Assembly: GCA_027563935.2 (NCBI GenBank)
Contig: CM050452.1
Location: 31,752,850-31,816,849 of the forward strand
Length of the DNA stretch: 64,000 nt
Source: Costus lasius
Taxonomy: Eukaryota; Streptophyta; Magnoliopsida; Zingiberales; Costaceae
Direction: 5' to 3'
Part shown: positions 1 to 11,921 of the stretch, piece after piece
Layout of the letters: each line of letters starts with the position of its first letter
How positions within the stretch are numbered: position 1 is the first letter of the stretch
Program-made: the position numbers and the translations under genes
Notes under the pieces: generated by a model
The model's database searches: none
Told to the model about the DNA's origin: nothing
Seen by the model: only the letters and a program-made list of their open reading frames with translations

Positions 1-1364
1 AGAAGGGATAAATCCCTACTCTGTAACACGCAGGTGTAATCCCGCACGGTCTGAAGATAGATGGACGTGCCCACTGAGTGGGTACAACACGGCTCCAACG
101 ATAATCAGAACAATGAGGTTTCGCGTCAGAAGGCTTACGAGCTTGATATTTAGCGTTGGATTTTAACGGTCTTTTATCTTCTTATCTATCATGCAAACCC
201 TATGGTGATAGCAGAAGATAAATTCATGCAATTCTAATTATATAAGCAATAAAAAGAAAGCATGGTTCTTATGTGGTAAAAGCCCATAGCCTAAGTAAGA
301 CCTTAATAGCACTTAAGTCTTCACTTGCTTTTCTTCATGGGACTTTTGCTGCTCATCTGGCCCAAGCCAGGGCCCAAGCGCTAACTACAGCTCAGGTGCG
401 CCCACCAGGAAGATGCGCCTGGTCCTAGGGTCGAACCCTAGACCTCCCACCTGGTCCAGCCACTGCTGCATGCGCCTCTGCCAAGTGTGCTCTGTGCTCT
501 TGTCTGATTAATTTACAAATTAATCTATCTAGACAAGATTGACTCGCAGGTCAATTACATTTTATAAATTAAAGACAATGTGATGCACAGATCACAATAA
601 TCAATTTACATTTTAATACAGGCACGCAGGCCCCAGCACAGCACACATTTAACATGGGCAGCCCACATAAGAATAAATAAACGGGCATATGCTTCAATCA
701 AACATGTGATTCAACATAGGAAGATAAAAATTCGAAAACCCCATTGGTATCAATTTTAATTTTCCTTATGTGCCCTACTACCTTACAACGGTCCATTACT
801 AGGGATCCACTCATCCAACCCAATCAGATCCACTGCCCACGCATGCACCAAGTCCTAACTGACTTGAGTCGACCCAATGGTCAACTATGCATGCGCTAGG
901 GCTGAACAACCACAATGAGGTCTGGCAAGCGGGCGTGACCCCGGGCCTAACTCATGTGTGTTCACCAGTCGTCTCAACCAGACATCGCTACACGCCTGTC
1001 TGCAGTCGACCTATAGCCACCACGTGCTTGCGCACAGGTGCTATCTAGTCAACCCATCAAGGCTGTCAGATGGTCTGATCAGACTGTCTGGATCTAACCT
1101 AGGGGATGATTTCAACCCTAATAACCCGTCTAAGGGTTTAAAGTAGAGCCTTAGATCTAGAGTGAGTCGCGCATGTCAAGTAGGTTTTTGAGAAAACAAA
1201 CATGAAGCAAGCGCCAACAACATGCGCCAAGAAAATATACATCAAGTTTTGCATGTACAACAACTCAAATGAAATTTTCGCATGTAACCCTAGATCTAGA
1301 GATACGCGTAAGCATGGATCATGAATCACAAAGCAAAGCAATCATAATAACAATGCATAGAACG
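1..1364 (-). other. E0 untranslated leader (partial)
   Basis: This is the transcribed leader between primer site and gag. It matches the leaders of E1-E4 in reverse complement. It contains the first of the two leader palindromes at 67-85 (CCCACT/AGTGGG arms) and a tRNA-like T-arm at 425-441. No reading frame here is conserved between copies; the short ORFs, such as the one at 958-1146, differ from copy to copy. Confidence 0.8.
425..441 (-). other. tRNA-like T-arm in E0 leader
   Basis: On the minus strand a 5-bp stem (CTAGG/CCTAG) closes a 7-base loop GTTCGAC, the geometry of a tRNA T-arm, and includes a near B-box GGTTCGACCC. An A-box-like TGGCTGGACCAGG lies just upstream. The same arm occurs in E2 with a compensated base pair. 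E1, E3 and E4 lack this roughly 57-base block. Confidence 0.55.
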
Positions 1365-1376
1365 CCTCTGATACCA
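1365..1376 (-). promoter_or_regulatory. Primer binding site of E0 (tRNA-iMet type)
   Basis: The reverse complement reads TGGTATCAGAGG, two bases inside the LTR. It matches the 3' end of plant initiator-Met tRNA except at the last base and is the standard primer site of plant copia elements. Confidence 0.85.
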
Positions 1377-1378
1377 AT

Positions 1379-3075
1379 TGTTGGGTCCCCTTCAAGGGGG
1401 AGCGCAAGGGGGTGAAACCCTAATGGTGGCGCATGTCATTCTTTTGCAGCGGAAGTAGGGTTTCATGAAGATCAGATGCTATACATTCATATGATCAACT
1501 TTCAAGAAGCATGAAGATCGAAAGATAATCATACCGAAGCCATATGTTGGATGGCGTCAAGGAAGAAGAGACTCGAATGAAACTCCTCCAAAAGGTGCGC
1601 ACACAAGGTGATGCCGCCTACTCCTTGAGATCCTTGTGCTAGCAAGGTGCTTCAAGGGTCTTTGATCGATTCAAGAGGATGAGATGTCTTCTCCACTTGG
1701 CCGAGAGCTCTTCAAGACGTGAAGAAAAAAATTTCCACACGAGAGAAGGGCGTCGAGAGGAATGGATCAAGCGTTGAGGCGTTGAGAAGAGGTGGCGCAT
1801 TATTGCTTTCCAAAAATAGCAAACCATGAAGCCATGCGCCCACTTCTTCAAAAACCGACCAAAACGTTTCTTAGCATTGAACCATGCGTTCATTGTCTTG
1901 AACCGGTTCAATCTAATTGACCCAACCCAATTTGGTTCAAATACCAAATTAAAACAGCCCAAGCCATGGTCTAGATTCCTCTGAACCAAATGGTTCAAGA
2001 TCTAACCGTTCATCTCTGGATGCTTCCGATCTCACCGATCTAGCATCAATACTCTCGATCGAAGCTTACCGATCTAAAGCCCTAATCAATCAAACATGAT
2101 CAGACCAGATCTCACTTACAATCAGAGTTTAAACCCCTTTAAACTGAACTCAAACAATTCAGTCCACACGATCTGACTTAAGTAAGCTATATCATCAAAT
2201 TGTGCGACCCTAAGGGTTTCCTTTGAACGTCGGTAACGATAACTTACGTTATCACGATCAGTGAGGGGGTATCTAGCAACACATCACTGTCTCCCGATAT
2301 AAAGGAAAGAGTCTTCCACGACTACACCCAAAACACAGCACAAGCGTGAATCCAATTCACAAGGCATACATGTTTCCTTTGCCACTGGATGTTCTTATTG
2401 GATAAGCATGTCAAGCCTATAACTCCAATACGATGAGCATGATTAGATCAGATGATCATAGTCACCTGGGTATGGCCATACTCTTTTCTCAATCATCTCA
2501 TATAGGGGGGCCCTTTAGAACATCTCACTCCTTAAACAAGGAGACGGCAATCCTATGTCTATCACTAGTGCCCTAACCTGACTCAAGCTCACCATCCAAG
2601 ATAGTCTATAATCATTATGTTTCAAATGATATTGAACTACCTCAAAACAATGACAATCATCATTTAGAAACACAAGTGATCTCAAGTCAAAGGACATGTG
2701 CCACTTCATGCAAACAAGGATTATTCACATTGTGACAAGCAACTGAATATCCTAGTAGGGTCTGTCCAGTACATCCAATGTACCCATGAGTCTACATCTT
2801 ATTCCATGCTCGAAGCATCCTATAAGATTAGAACACATATTAGTCTTAACCATATCAAGGCTGTCTCATGTTCACCAAGATACATCGACTAAGGACATAA
2901 TAGCATGTCAGCCCAACTGAACAGCTTTGAGACATTATTCAGAAGTATACTTATTGCAGCAGACAAGGTAACAAACTGAATAATAACCATGCCTTTATAA
3001 ACACAAGAGTTTATTACATGATACTGTTACAATCCCAAGGCCTCAAACAATTAGGCTTAAGGGCATACCCCAACA
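1379..3075 (-). repeat. 5' LTR of E0 (1697 bp)
   Basis: It begins TGTTGGGGTATGCCC and ends ...GGGGACCCAACA on the minus strand, followed by the primer site, so it is the 5' LTR. It shares the family blocks seen in all copies here: the CCTTTATATCGGGAGAC block (a TATA-box candidate), a GTGTTGCTAGATACCCC block, and an inverted pair of AAACCCTA motifs near the end. ORFs within it are not conserved. Confidence 0.88.
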
Positions 3076-4559
3076 AACATGAGACAGCCTTGATATGATT
3101 GAGACTAATATGTGTTCTGATCTTATAGGATGCTTCGAGCATGGAATAAGATGTAGACTCATGGGTACATTAGATGTACTGGACAGACCCTATTAGGATA
3201 TTCAATTGCTTGTCACAATGTGAATATTCCTTGTTTGCTACAAGTGGCACATATCCTCTGACTTGAGATCACTTGTGTTTCTAAATGATGATTGTCATTG
3301 TTTTGAGGTAGTTCAATATCATTTGAAACATAATGATCATAGACTATCTTGGATAATGATCATGAGTCAGGTTAGGGCACTAGTGATAGATAAAGGATTG
3401 CCGTCTCCTTGTTTAAGGAGTGTGATGTTCTAAAAGGCGCCCCCCCCTTATATGAGATGATTGAGAAAGTGTATGGCCATACCCAGATGACTATGTTCAT
3501 CTGATCTAATCATGCTCATCATATTGGAGTCACAGGCTTGACACGCTTGTCCAATAAGAACATCCAGTGGCAAAGGATATATATATGCCTAGTGAAGTGC
3601 ATTCACCCTTGTGCTATGGTTTGGGAGTAGTCTTGGAAGACTCTTTCCTTTATATCGGGAGACAGTGATGTGTTGCTAGATACCCCTCACTGATCGTGAT
3701 AACGCAAGTTATCGTTACCGACTTTTAAAGGAAACCCTTAGGGTCGCACAATTTGATGATATGGCTTCTTTAAGTCAGATCGTGTGGACTGAATTGTTTG
3801 GATTCAGTTTGAAGGGATTTAATCTCTGATTATAAGTGAGATCTGGTCTGATCATGTTTGATTGATTAGGGCTTGAGATCGGTAAGCTTTGATCGAGAGA
3901 GTGGATGCTAGATGGGTGAGATCAAGAGCATCAGGAGATGAACGGTTAGATCATGAGCCATTTGGTTCATAGAAGGTCTAGACCATGTCTTGGCTTGGCT
4001 TGGTTTGATTTTGGTCTTTGAACCAAATCGAATTGAACCAAAGAATGAACCGGTTCACTATGTGAACGCATGGTTCGTGAAAGAAAGCGTTTTGGCGTTG
4101 GCGAATGGCTTCATGACTTTCCATTTTGGGAAGTCATGTAACGCCACTCTTGATATCGCCTAAATGTTTTTGCTCTCTTGTCTTTGACGCGGCTTGCTGG
4201 TTTGCGAACTTCGTGTGGTGAAGGTGTTGACGACAAGGGGAGAACTCTCGGCCAAGCATCATCTCATCATCCCTACCATTCGAACAAGAACATCTTGGCA
4301 CTTTTGCTAGCACAAGAGGTGCGCAAGAAGGAAGCCTTCATCATTTGGTGTGTGTCTTCTTTGGAGGAGATCTCTTTGGCTCTCTCTCTTCCAAGGCGCC
4401 ATCCAACACATGGCTTCGGTATGAAATACTTCTCATCCTTAAAAGTTGATCATATATGTATTCATGCAATCGATCTACATGAAACCCTATGAAAAATTTC
4501 ATGCGCCCCCTTCGTTAGGGTTTCATCCCCTTTGCGCTCCCCCTTGAAGGGGACTTTCA
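3076..4559 (+). repeat. 5' LTR of E1, truncated at its start by E0
   Basis: This 1484-bp remnant corresponds to 10439-11921 of the 3' LTR. It ends GGGGACTTTCA directly before the primer site. Near the end an inverted pair GAAACCCTA (4481-4489) and TAGGGTTTC (4516-4524) flanks a smaller TGAAA/TTTCA stem. Confidence 0.9.
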
Positions 4560-4561
4560 AA

Positions 4562-4573
4562 TGGTATCAGAGC
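4562..4573 (+). promoter_or_regulatory. Primer binding site of E1
   Basis: TGGTATCAGAGC is complementary to the 3' end of initiator-Met tRNA and lies two bases after the LTR. Confidence 0.92.
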
Positions 4574-6330
4574 TATGGTTTATGCATGAATCATATGGTT
4601 GCTTTGAGTGATCCTTGTTTGCGCTTGCAAAGTATAGATCTATGTACATGCCGAAATAAACTACATGCTAGTTTAAGCTCTTAGATGTATGTTTATCTTG
4701 ATTTGCGCATGTATAATGTTTTTGGTTAGCGCTTGTTAATGTTTTCAAAAGAAAAACTTACCTTGCGCGCCCATTAGATCTAATGCGCCTACTATAATCC
4801 CTTAGATGGGTTGATGGGGTTGAAAGCATCATCTAGAATAGATCCAAGTCTGATCAGACCATCTGACAGCCTAGATGGGTTGACCAGATAGCACCTGTGT
4901 GCAAGCAAGAGGTGGCTATAGGTTGACTGCATCAAGGGCGTGTAGCGAGGTCTGGTTGAGACGACCATTGAACACACATGAGTTAGGCCCGGGGTCACAC
5001 CCGCTTGCTAGAACTCATGAGGGTTGTTCAGCCCTTGGCGCATGCATGGTTGACCATTAGGTCAACTCGAGTCAGTTAGGACTTGGTGCATGCAAGGGGC
5101 AGAGGATCTGACTAGATAGATGAGTGGATCCCTATCAATGGACCATTGTAAGGTTGTAGGACTCATAAGAAAATTAAAATTGATGCCAATGGGGTTTTCA
5201 AAATTTATTTTCTTTTAATTGGATCACATGTTGGTTGATGCCTATGCTTGTTTATTTATTCTTATGTGGGCTGCCCATGTTAAATGTGTGCTGTGCTGGG
5301 GCCTGCGAGCCTGGATATAACTTGTAAATTAATTTTATTGTGATCTGTGAATCACATTGTTCATTAATTTATTGTATATTTGACCTGCGAGTCAAGCTTG
5401 TCTAGATAGATCAAAATGTATTTTGATTAGACAAGAGCACAAAAGCACACATCGCAGAGGCGCATACAGCTGGTGGGCGCACCCGAGCTGCATTGAGCGC
5501 TTGGGCCCTGGGTTGGGCCAGATGAGCAGCTAAAAACCCATGAAGAAAAGCAAGTGAAGACTTAAGATAAATTAAGGTCTTACTTAGGCTATGGGCTTTT
5601 ACCACATAAGATGCATGCTTTCTTTTATTGTTTAAATAAGTAGAACAACATGATTTATTTATCTTCTGCTATCACCATAGGAATTGCATGATAGTGAAGA
5701 AGATAAAAGACCGTTAAAATCCAAACGCTAAAATATCAAGCTCGTAATCCTTCTGACGCGAAACCTCACTGTTCTGACTATTGTTGGAGCCGTGTTGTAC
5801 CCACTCAGTGGGCACGTCCATCTATCTTCAGACGGTGCTGGATTACACCTGCGTGTTACAGAGAAGGGATTTATCGCTTCTCGTTGCTCAGCATAGCACG
5901 TGGTGGTCCAGGGAGTAGGTCGGGTCAGCTTGACCATGTAGGCTACATATGTGGCGCATATGGTAGCACATGGAGGCAGCCATCTGTGGGATCAGAGACT
6001 GTATTGTACCAACTCAGTTGGCACAGTCTGCTGGATTGCCCAGGTGAAGGGGAATCGCACGGGTTGGCGATTGGCTGGGACTGCCTACCAGAGATTAGTG
6101 CTTGTACTCTCTATGCATCTTATCTCGCCTGAGCGGGACGCGGAGACCAAGTATGAAATCTGGATCCCATCTCACTAAAAGAGTGTTACTCTTTCGGACT
6201 GTTTTAATGGATTTTTCAGTCAGATAAAATAGTGAGAAAAGAATCTTTCTTAAGTCCTGGATTGATTCTGAACATTGATACTGACCTTGCTGTTCTTGCA
6301 TTGTTGTAGATTTCTGCAGCAACGAACACC
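4574..6330 (+). other. E1 untranslated leader
   Basis: About 1.76 kb separate primer site and gag start. The leader holds the two covarying palindromes (5797-5815 and 6006-6024), a hairpin AAAGAGT/ACTCTTT (6178-6194), and a TTGTTGTAG acceptor-like sequence ending at 6309, 21 bases before the ATG. The tRNA-like block of E0 and E2 is absent. No conserved ORF. Confidence 0.75.
5797..6024 (+). other. Paired leader palindromes of E1
   Basis: Two 19-base self-complementary sequences start 209 bases apart. Their arms are CCCACT/AGTGGG (5797-5815) and CCAACT/AGTTGG (6006-6024), each inside a GTA...CAC frame. The single difference between the two cores is a compensated pair, C-G in the first and A-T in the second. 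Likely RNA structures; a role in genome dimerisation or packaging is inferred. Confidence 0.6.
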
Positions 6331-9300
6331 ATGAGCTTCAATGTGCGATCCCTACTGGAAAGGGAGAAGTTTACTGGGCCAAACTTCTCAGACTGGTTCG
6401 GACACCTTAAGATCGTTCTTAAGGCAGAGAGGAAACTGTATGTCCTCGAGACGGCAGTGCCGCCTCAACCCGCTGCGAATGCCGCAAGGGCGGTTCGTGA
6501 TGCCTATGAAAAGCACGTCAATGATAGCATTGATGTCGCTTGCCTGATGCTAGCGTCTATGACGCCACCGCTGCAGCGTCAGCATGAGGATATGTCGGCT
6601 ATAGAGATTATAGCGAACCTCAAGATGCTGTATGCTGCACAGGCGAGGACAGAACGCTATAATCTGACAAAGCTTTTCTTTCAGAGCAAACTGGCTGAAG
6701 GGAGCCCAGTGGGAGCTCACGTGCTCAAGATGATTGGGCACAAGGAGGCTCTGGAGAAACTGGGGCATACCATCAACCAGGAGCTTGCTGTAGATATTAT
6801 TCTGTAGTCTCTCCCGCCTTCTTTCGATGCGTTCATTATTAATTTTAATATGAACAAAATCGATTGTACTCCGGCAGAGCTGCTGAATATGCTCTTGACT
6901 ACTGAGGAAACTCTGAAGGGAAAGCCTTCAACTTCTGTCTTAATGGTTCCTTCAAGGAACAAGAAGAAGGGGAAGAAGGGCAAAGCCCCTGTCAAGAACT
7001 ACAGTAAGGCGCTGAAACAAAAGGTGAAGCGGTCGAAGGACAACAGGTGTTTCCACTGTGGCCAGCTGGGTCACTGGAAAAAGGACTGTAAAGCGCTCCA
7101 AGGAGACAAGAGGGGAAGCATTGCTTCTGGCTCAGGTATATTTGTGACTGAGGTCATGATATCATCTTCTTCTGTTTCATGGGTGTTGGACACTGCATGT
7201 GGAGTTCACATTTGTTCAAATGTACAGGAACTCAAGAGAAGAAGACAGGTGGGACAGCATGAGGTGGACCTACGCGTTGGAAACGGGGCATGGGTTGCTG
7301 CTGTTGCTGTAGGAGACTATTTCATCTCATTACCATCTGGCATTGTATTAGAATTAAACAATTGTTACTTTGTTCCCAGTATCACTAAAAATATTATCTC
7401 CATTCCTGCTCTTGTCAGGAAGGGATTTTCCTTTGAATGCAATATTTCAAAGTGTGTTTTATCTTATGATAATATTGTTTATGCAACTGGTTCAATCAAC
7501 AATGGGTTATTCATGTTGGACATGGAATATTCTATACAAAACGTTGATAATAAGAAAGCCAAGTATGCTGATGACAGCACCTTGCTATGGCATAGTCGTT
7601 TAGGCCATATTAACAAGAAGCGCATTAAGCGGTTGCATGATCATGGACTGCTGGGATCATTCTCCTATGAGGAGATTGATACATGCAAAGCTTGTTTAAT
7701 GGGTAAAATGACGAAGTCACCTTTTCTTAACAAAGGACAAAGGGCTTCAGGTTTACTTGACCTTATACACAGTGATGTGTGTGGGCCGTTTAGTAAACAT
7801 GCCAGAGGTGGCTATCAGTACTTCATTACCTTTACTGATGATTTCAGTAGGTATGGGTATGTCTATTTAATGAGACATAAAAGTGAATCTTTTGACAAGT
7901 TCAAAGAGTTCAAAAATGAAGTACAAAATCAGCTAGGCCGAAATATCAAGGCACTTCGTTCTGATCGAGGTGGAGAATACCTGAGTCATGCGTTTACTGA
8001 CTATCTAAAGGAGTGTGGGATTATCTCACAGCTCACTCCACCAGGAACACCGCAATGGAATGGTGTGTCCGAGAGGAGAAATAGAACGTTACTTGATATG
8101 GTTCGTTCTATGATGAGTCAGGCTACTCTACCTTACTCCTTTTGGGGATTTGCACTGGAAACAGCTGCAAAGGTACTAAACCGAGTGCCATCCAAGGCAG
8201 TTTCTAAGACTCCATACGAGTTATGGTATGGGAAACAGCCGAGCTTGACATTTATCAGGATCTGGGGTTGCGAAGCTTATGTCAAAAAGCTCGCCTCTGG
8301 GAAACTGGAGAGCAGATCTGAGAAATGCATCTTTGTCGGTTACCCTAAGGAAACTAAGGGTTATTATTTCTACGATCCCAAAGAGAACAAAGTATTTGTT
8401 GCTCGGACGGCAATATTTCTTGAGAAGGAGTTTCTTCTGCAAGAAGCCAGTGGGAGAGAAATAAAGCTGGATGAGAATCCAGAGGATGGACAAAGTAGTC
8501 AAGCACAGTTGGATGAGCCTGAGCCAGTTGAACAGGTTATTGAACAACCTGAGGCTCAAATATCACGGGAACCGCGAAGATCGGGAAGGATCCGTCGACA
8601 GCCTGATCGCTATGACGGAGTCTACATCATTGACAATGATGAACCCCTCACTTATGCGGATGCGGTCAGTGGACTGGAGTCAGCTAGATGGCTTGAAGCT
8701 ATGCGAGCCGAGATGGACTCCATGTCAGATAACCAAGTCTGGGATTTGGTTGATCCGCCTCCGGGAGTAATCCCTATAGGCTGTAAATGGATCTTCAAGA
8801 AGAAGATTGACATGGATGGTAGCGTGGTTACCTATAAAGGCAGACTAGTTGCGAAAGGTTTCAAACAAATCTACGGGATAGATTATGATGAAACTTTCTC
8901 ACCTGTAGCCATGTTTAAGTCTATTCGGATTCTTTTCGCGATAGCAGCATATTATGATTATGAGATCTGGCAGATGGATGTGAAAATGGCTTTCCTTAAT
9001 GGAAATCTGGATGAGGATGTGTATATGACACAACCAGAAGGTTTCACTAATCCATCAGATCATCATAAGATATGCAAGTTAAAGAAGTCCATTTATGGAC
9101 TTAAACAAGCATCTAGAAGCTGGAATATTCATTTTGATGAATCAATCTCTGAGTTTGGTTTCATCAAGAACGAGGATGACCCGTGTGTATATAAGAGGTT
9201 TAGTGGGAGCGTGATTACTTTCCTAGTCCTCTACGTCGATGACATCTTGATCATTGGAAACGATATTCCTGAACTGCATGCGGTTAAAGCATGGCTAAGG

Positions 9301-10215
9301 AAATGTTTCCAGATGAAAGATCTAGGAGAAGCAGCCTATGTATTAGGTGTGAAGATCTACAGGGATAGATCTAAGAGGCTTCTCGGGCTGTGCCAGAGTA
9401 CTTACATCGATAAAGTCCTGGAGAGATTCCATTTAGAGAATTCTAAAAGAGGATATCTTCCAGTCAGACATGGTCTGAATCTTTCGAGGAGTCAGTGTCC
9501 ACAAACACAGACTGAGAAAGATGAAATGGACAATACGCCTTATGCTTCGGCTATTGGGTCCATTATGTATGCGATGTTGTGTACTCGCCCAGACGTCGCT
9601 TACGGGTTAAGCGTGACCAGTCGATTCCAAAGTAATCCAGGTATGGCGCACTGGATTGCAGTCAAGAACATTTTAAAATATCTGCGGAGGACCAAAGATA
9701 TGTTCTTGATATATGGTGGTCAGGAAGAACTCAGTATAGAAGGATATACTGACGCTTCGTTCCAGTCGGACCAGGATTATTTCCGATCGCAATCAGGCTA
9801 TGTTTTTAGCTTGAATGGTGGAGCAGTGGTGTGGAAGAGTTTCAAACAGTCAACTGTTGCTGATTCCACAACAGAAGCCGAGTATGTTGCAGCCTCGGAA
9901 GCATCCAAGGAGGCAGTGTGGATTCGTAAGTTCGTGAGAGAACTTGGTGTTGTTCCTTCAAGTGTCGATCCTTTGGTTATCTTCTGTGATAACACTGGAG
10001 CAATCGCACAAGCAAAGGAACCACGGTCGCACCAGAAGTCCAAGCACATACAGAGACGGTTTCACTTGATCCGGGAGATCATTGATCGAGGCGAGATCAA
10101 AATTTGCAAGGTTCATACAGATGACAATCTGGCTGACCCGCTTACCAAGCCTCTGGCGCAGCAGAAGCATGAGAAGCACTGTAATAATATGGGTTTGAGA
10201 TTTCTCAACCATTAG
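6331..10215 (+). pseudogene. E1 gag-pol polyprotein with premature stop
   Basis: This is one frame of 1294 codons: Gag with CCHC knuckle, aspartic protease, GAG-pre-integrase and integrase, RT (YVDD) and RNase H, as in E2 and E3. A TAG at 6805-6807 replaces the CAG found in E2, E3 and E4, ending translation after 158 residues, in the Gag domain before the zinc knuckle. The next in-frame ATG (6850) reopens the same frame to 10215. All catalytic motifs downstream look intact. The start is the ATG at 6331, conserved in every copy as M-(S/N)-F-N-V-R. This copy cannot make Gag normally unless the stop is read through, but its RNA could still be mobilised by proteins of related copies. Confidence 0.9.
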
Positions 10216-10226
10216 ATTAAGTGCAA

Positions 10227-10235
10227 GTGGGAGAT
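10227..10235 (+). other. Polypurine tract of E1
   Basis: GTGGGAGAT lies directly upstream of the 3' LTR and is identical in E1-E4. It is the expected primer for plus-strand DNA synthesis. Confidence 0.75.
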
Positions 10236-11921
10236 TGTTGGGGTATGCCCTTAAGGCTAATGTTTGAGGCCTTTGGGATTGTATCAGTATCATGTAATAA
10301 ACTCTTATGTTTATAAAGGCATGGTTATTATTCAGGTTGCTACCTTGTCTGCTGTAATAAGTGTACTACTGAATAATGTCTCAAAGCTGTTCAGCTAGGC
10401 TGACATGCTATAAAGTCCTTAGTCGAAATATCTTGGTGAACATGAGACAGCCTTGATATGATTGAGACTAATATGTGTTCTGATCTTATAGGATGCTTCG
10501 AGCATGGAATAAGATGTAGACTCATGGGTACATTAGATGTACTAGACAGACCCTATTAGGATATTCAATTGCTTGTCACAATGTGAATATTCCTTGTTTG
10601 CTACAAGTGGCACATATCCTCTGACTTGAGATCACTTGTGTTTCTAAATGATGATTGTCATTGTTTTGAGGTAGTTCAATATCATTTGAAACATAATGAT
10701 CATAGACTATCTTGGATAATGATCATGAGTCAGGTTAGGGCACTAGTGATAGATAAAGGATTGCCGTCTCCTTGTTTAAGGAGTGTGATGTTCTAAAAGG
10801 CGCCCCCCCTTATATGAGATGATTGAGAAAGTCTATGGCCATACCCAGATGACTATGTTCATCTGATCTAATCATGCTCATCATATTGGAGTCACAGGCT
10901 TGACACGCTTGTCCAATAAGAACATCCAGTGGCAAAGGATATATATATGCCTAGTGAAGTGCATTCACCCTTGTGCTATGGTTTGGGAGTAGTCTTGGAA
11001 GACTTTTTCCTTTATATCGGGAGACAGTGATGTGTTGCTAGATACCCCTCACTGATCGTGATAACGCAAGTTATCGATACCGACTTTTAAAGGAAACCCT
11101 TAGGGTCGCACAATTTGATGATATGGCTTCTTTAAGTCAGATCGTGTGGACTGAATTGTTTGGATTCAGTTTGAAGGGATTTAATCTCTGATTATAAGTG
11201 AGATCTGGTTTGATCATGTTTGATTGATTAGGGCTTGAGATCGGTAAGCTTTGATCGAGAGAGTGGATGCTAGATCGGTGAGATCAAGAGCATCAGGAGA
11301 TGAACGGTTAGATCATGAGCCATTTGGTTCATAGAAGGTCTAGACCATGTCTTGGCTTGGCTTGGTTTGATTTTGGTCTTTGAACCAAATCGAATTGAAC
11401 CAAAGAATGAACCGGTTCACTATATGAACGCATGGTTCATGAAAGAAAGCGTTTTGGCGTTGGCGAATGGCTTCATGACTTTCCATTTTGGGAAGTCATG
11501 TAACGCCACTCTTGATATCGCCTAAATGTTTTTGCTCTCTTGTCTTTGACGCGGCTTGCTGGTTTGCGAACTTCGTGTGGTGAAGGTGTTGACGACAAGG
11601 GGAGAACTCTCGGCCAAGCATCATCTCATCATCCCTACCATTCGAACAAGAACATCTTGGCACTTTTGCTAGCACAAGAGGTGCGCAAGAAGGAAGCCTT
11701 CATCATTTGGTGTGTGTCTTCTTTGGAGGAGATCTCTTTTGCTCTCTCTCTTCCAAGGCGCCATCCAACACATGGCTTCGGTATGAAATACTTCTCATCC
11801 TTAAAAGTTGATCATATATGTATTCATGCAATCGATCTACATGAAACCCTATGAAAAATTTCATGCGCCCCCTTCGTTAGGGTTTCATCCCCTTTGCGCT
11901 CCCCCTTGAAGGGGACTTTCA
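10236..11921 (+). repeat. 3' LTR of E1 (1686 bp)
   Basis: Runs from TGTTGGGG to ...GGGGACTTTCA and is complete. A 104-residue ORF at 11540-11854, also present in the 5' LTR, is not conserved in E2-E4 LTRs and I treat it as non-coding. Confidence 0.92.

Larger units (their letters stand above)
1..3075 (-). mobile_element. E0: Ty1-copia LTR retrotransposon, 5' part only
   Basis: Read on the minus strand this is a 5' LTR (1379-3075), a primer binding site, and about 1.36 kb of untranslated leader that leaves the window at base 1, before the gag start. The leader is closely related to those of E1-E4 in this window, so the missing part is expected to encode the same copia polyprotein. The LTR starts TGTTGGGG (reverse complement ending at 3075) and ends in CA (1379). 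The base after 3075 continues E1's 5' LTR about 203 bp into that LTR, so E0 inserted into E1. The first bases beyond the end, AACAT (3076-3080), are the expected target duplication; the partner copy lies outside the window. Confidence 0.88.
3076..11921 (+). mobile_element. E1: Ty1-copia element, 5' LTR split by E0
   Basis: E1 has a 5' LTR remnant, primer site, leader, one polyprotein frame with a nonsense codon, polypurine tract and a full 3' LTR (1686 bp). The first ~203 bp of its 5' LTR are missing because E0 landed there; they should lie left of the window. The 3' LTR ends at CA 11921 and is followed by GATAA, the candidate target duplication. I spotted about ten substitutions plus a change in a C-run between the two LTR copies, so it is recent but not the youngest. 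RT, integrase and LTR length resemble the Angela/BARE-1 lineage. Confidence 0.9.

Noticed and set aside
11540..11854. 104-residue ORF in both E1 LTRs (also 4178-4492)
   Set aside because: Present only because the LTR is duplicated; E2-E4 LTRs do not keep the frame and there is no motif.
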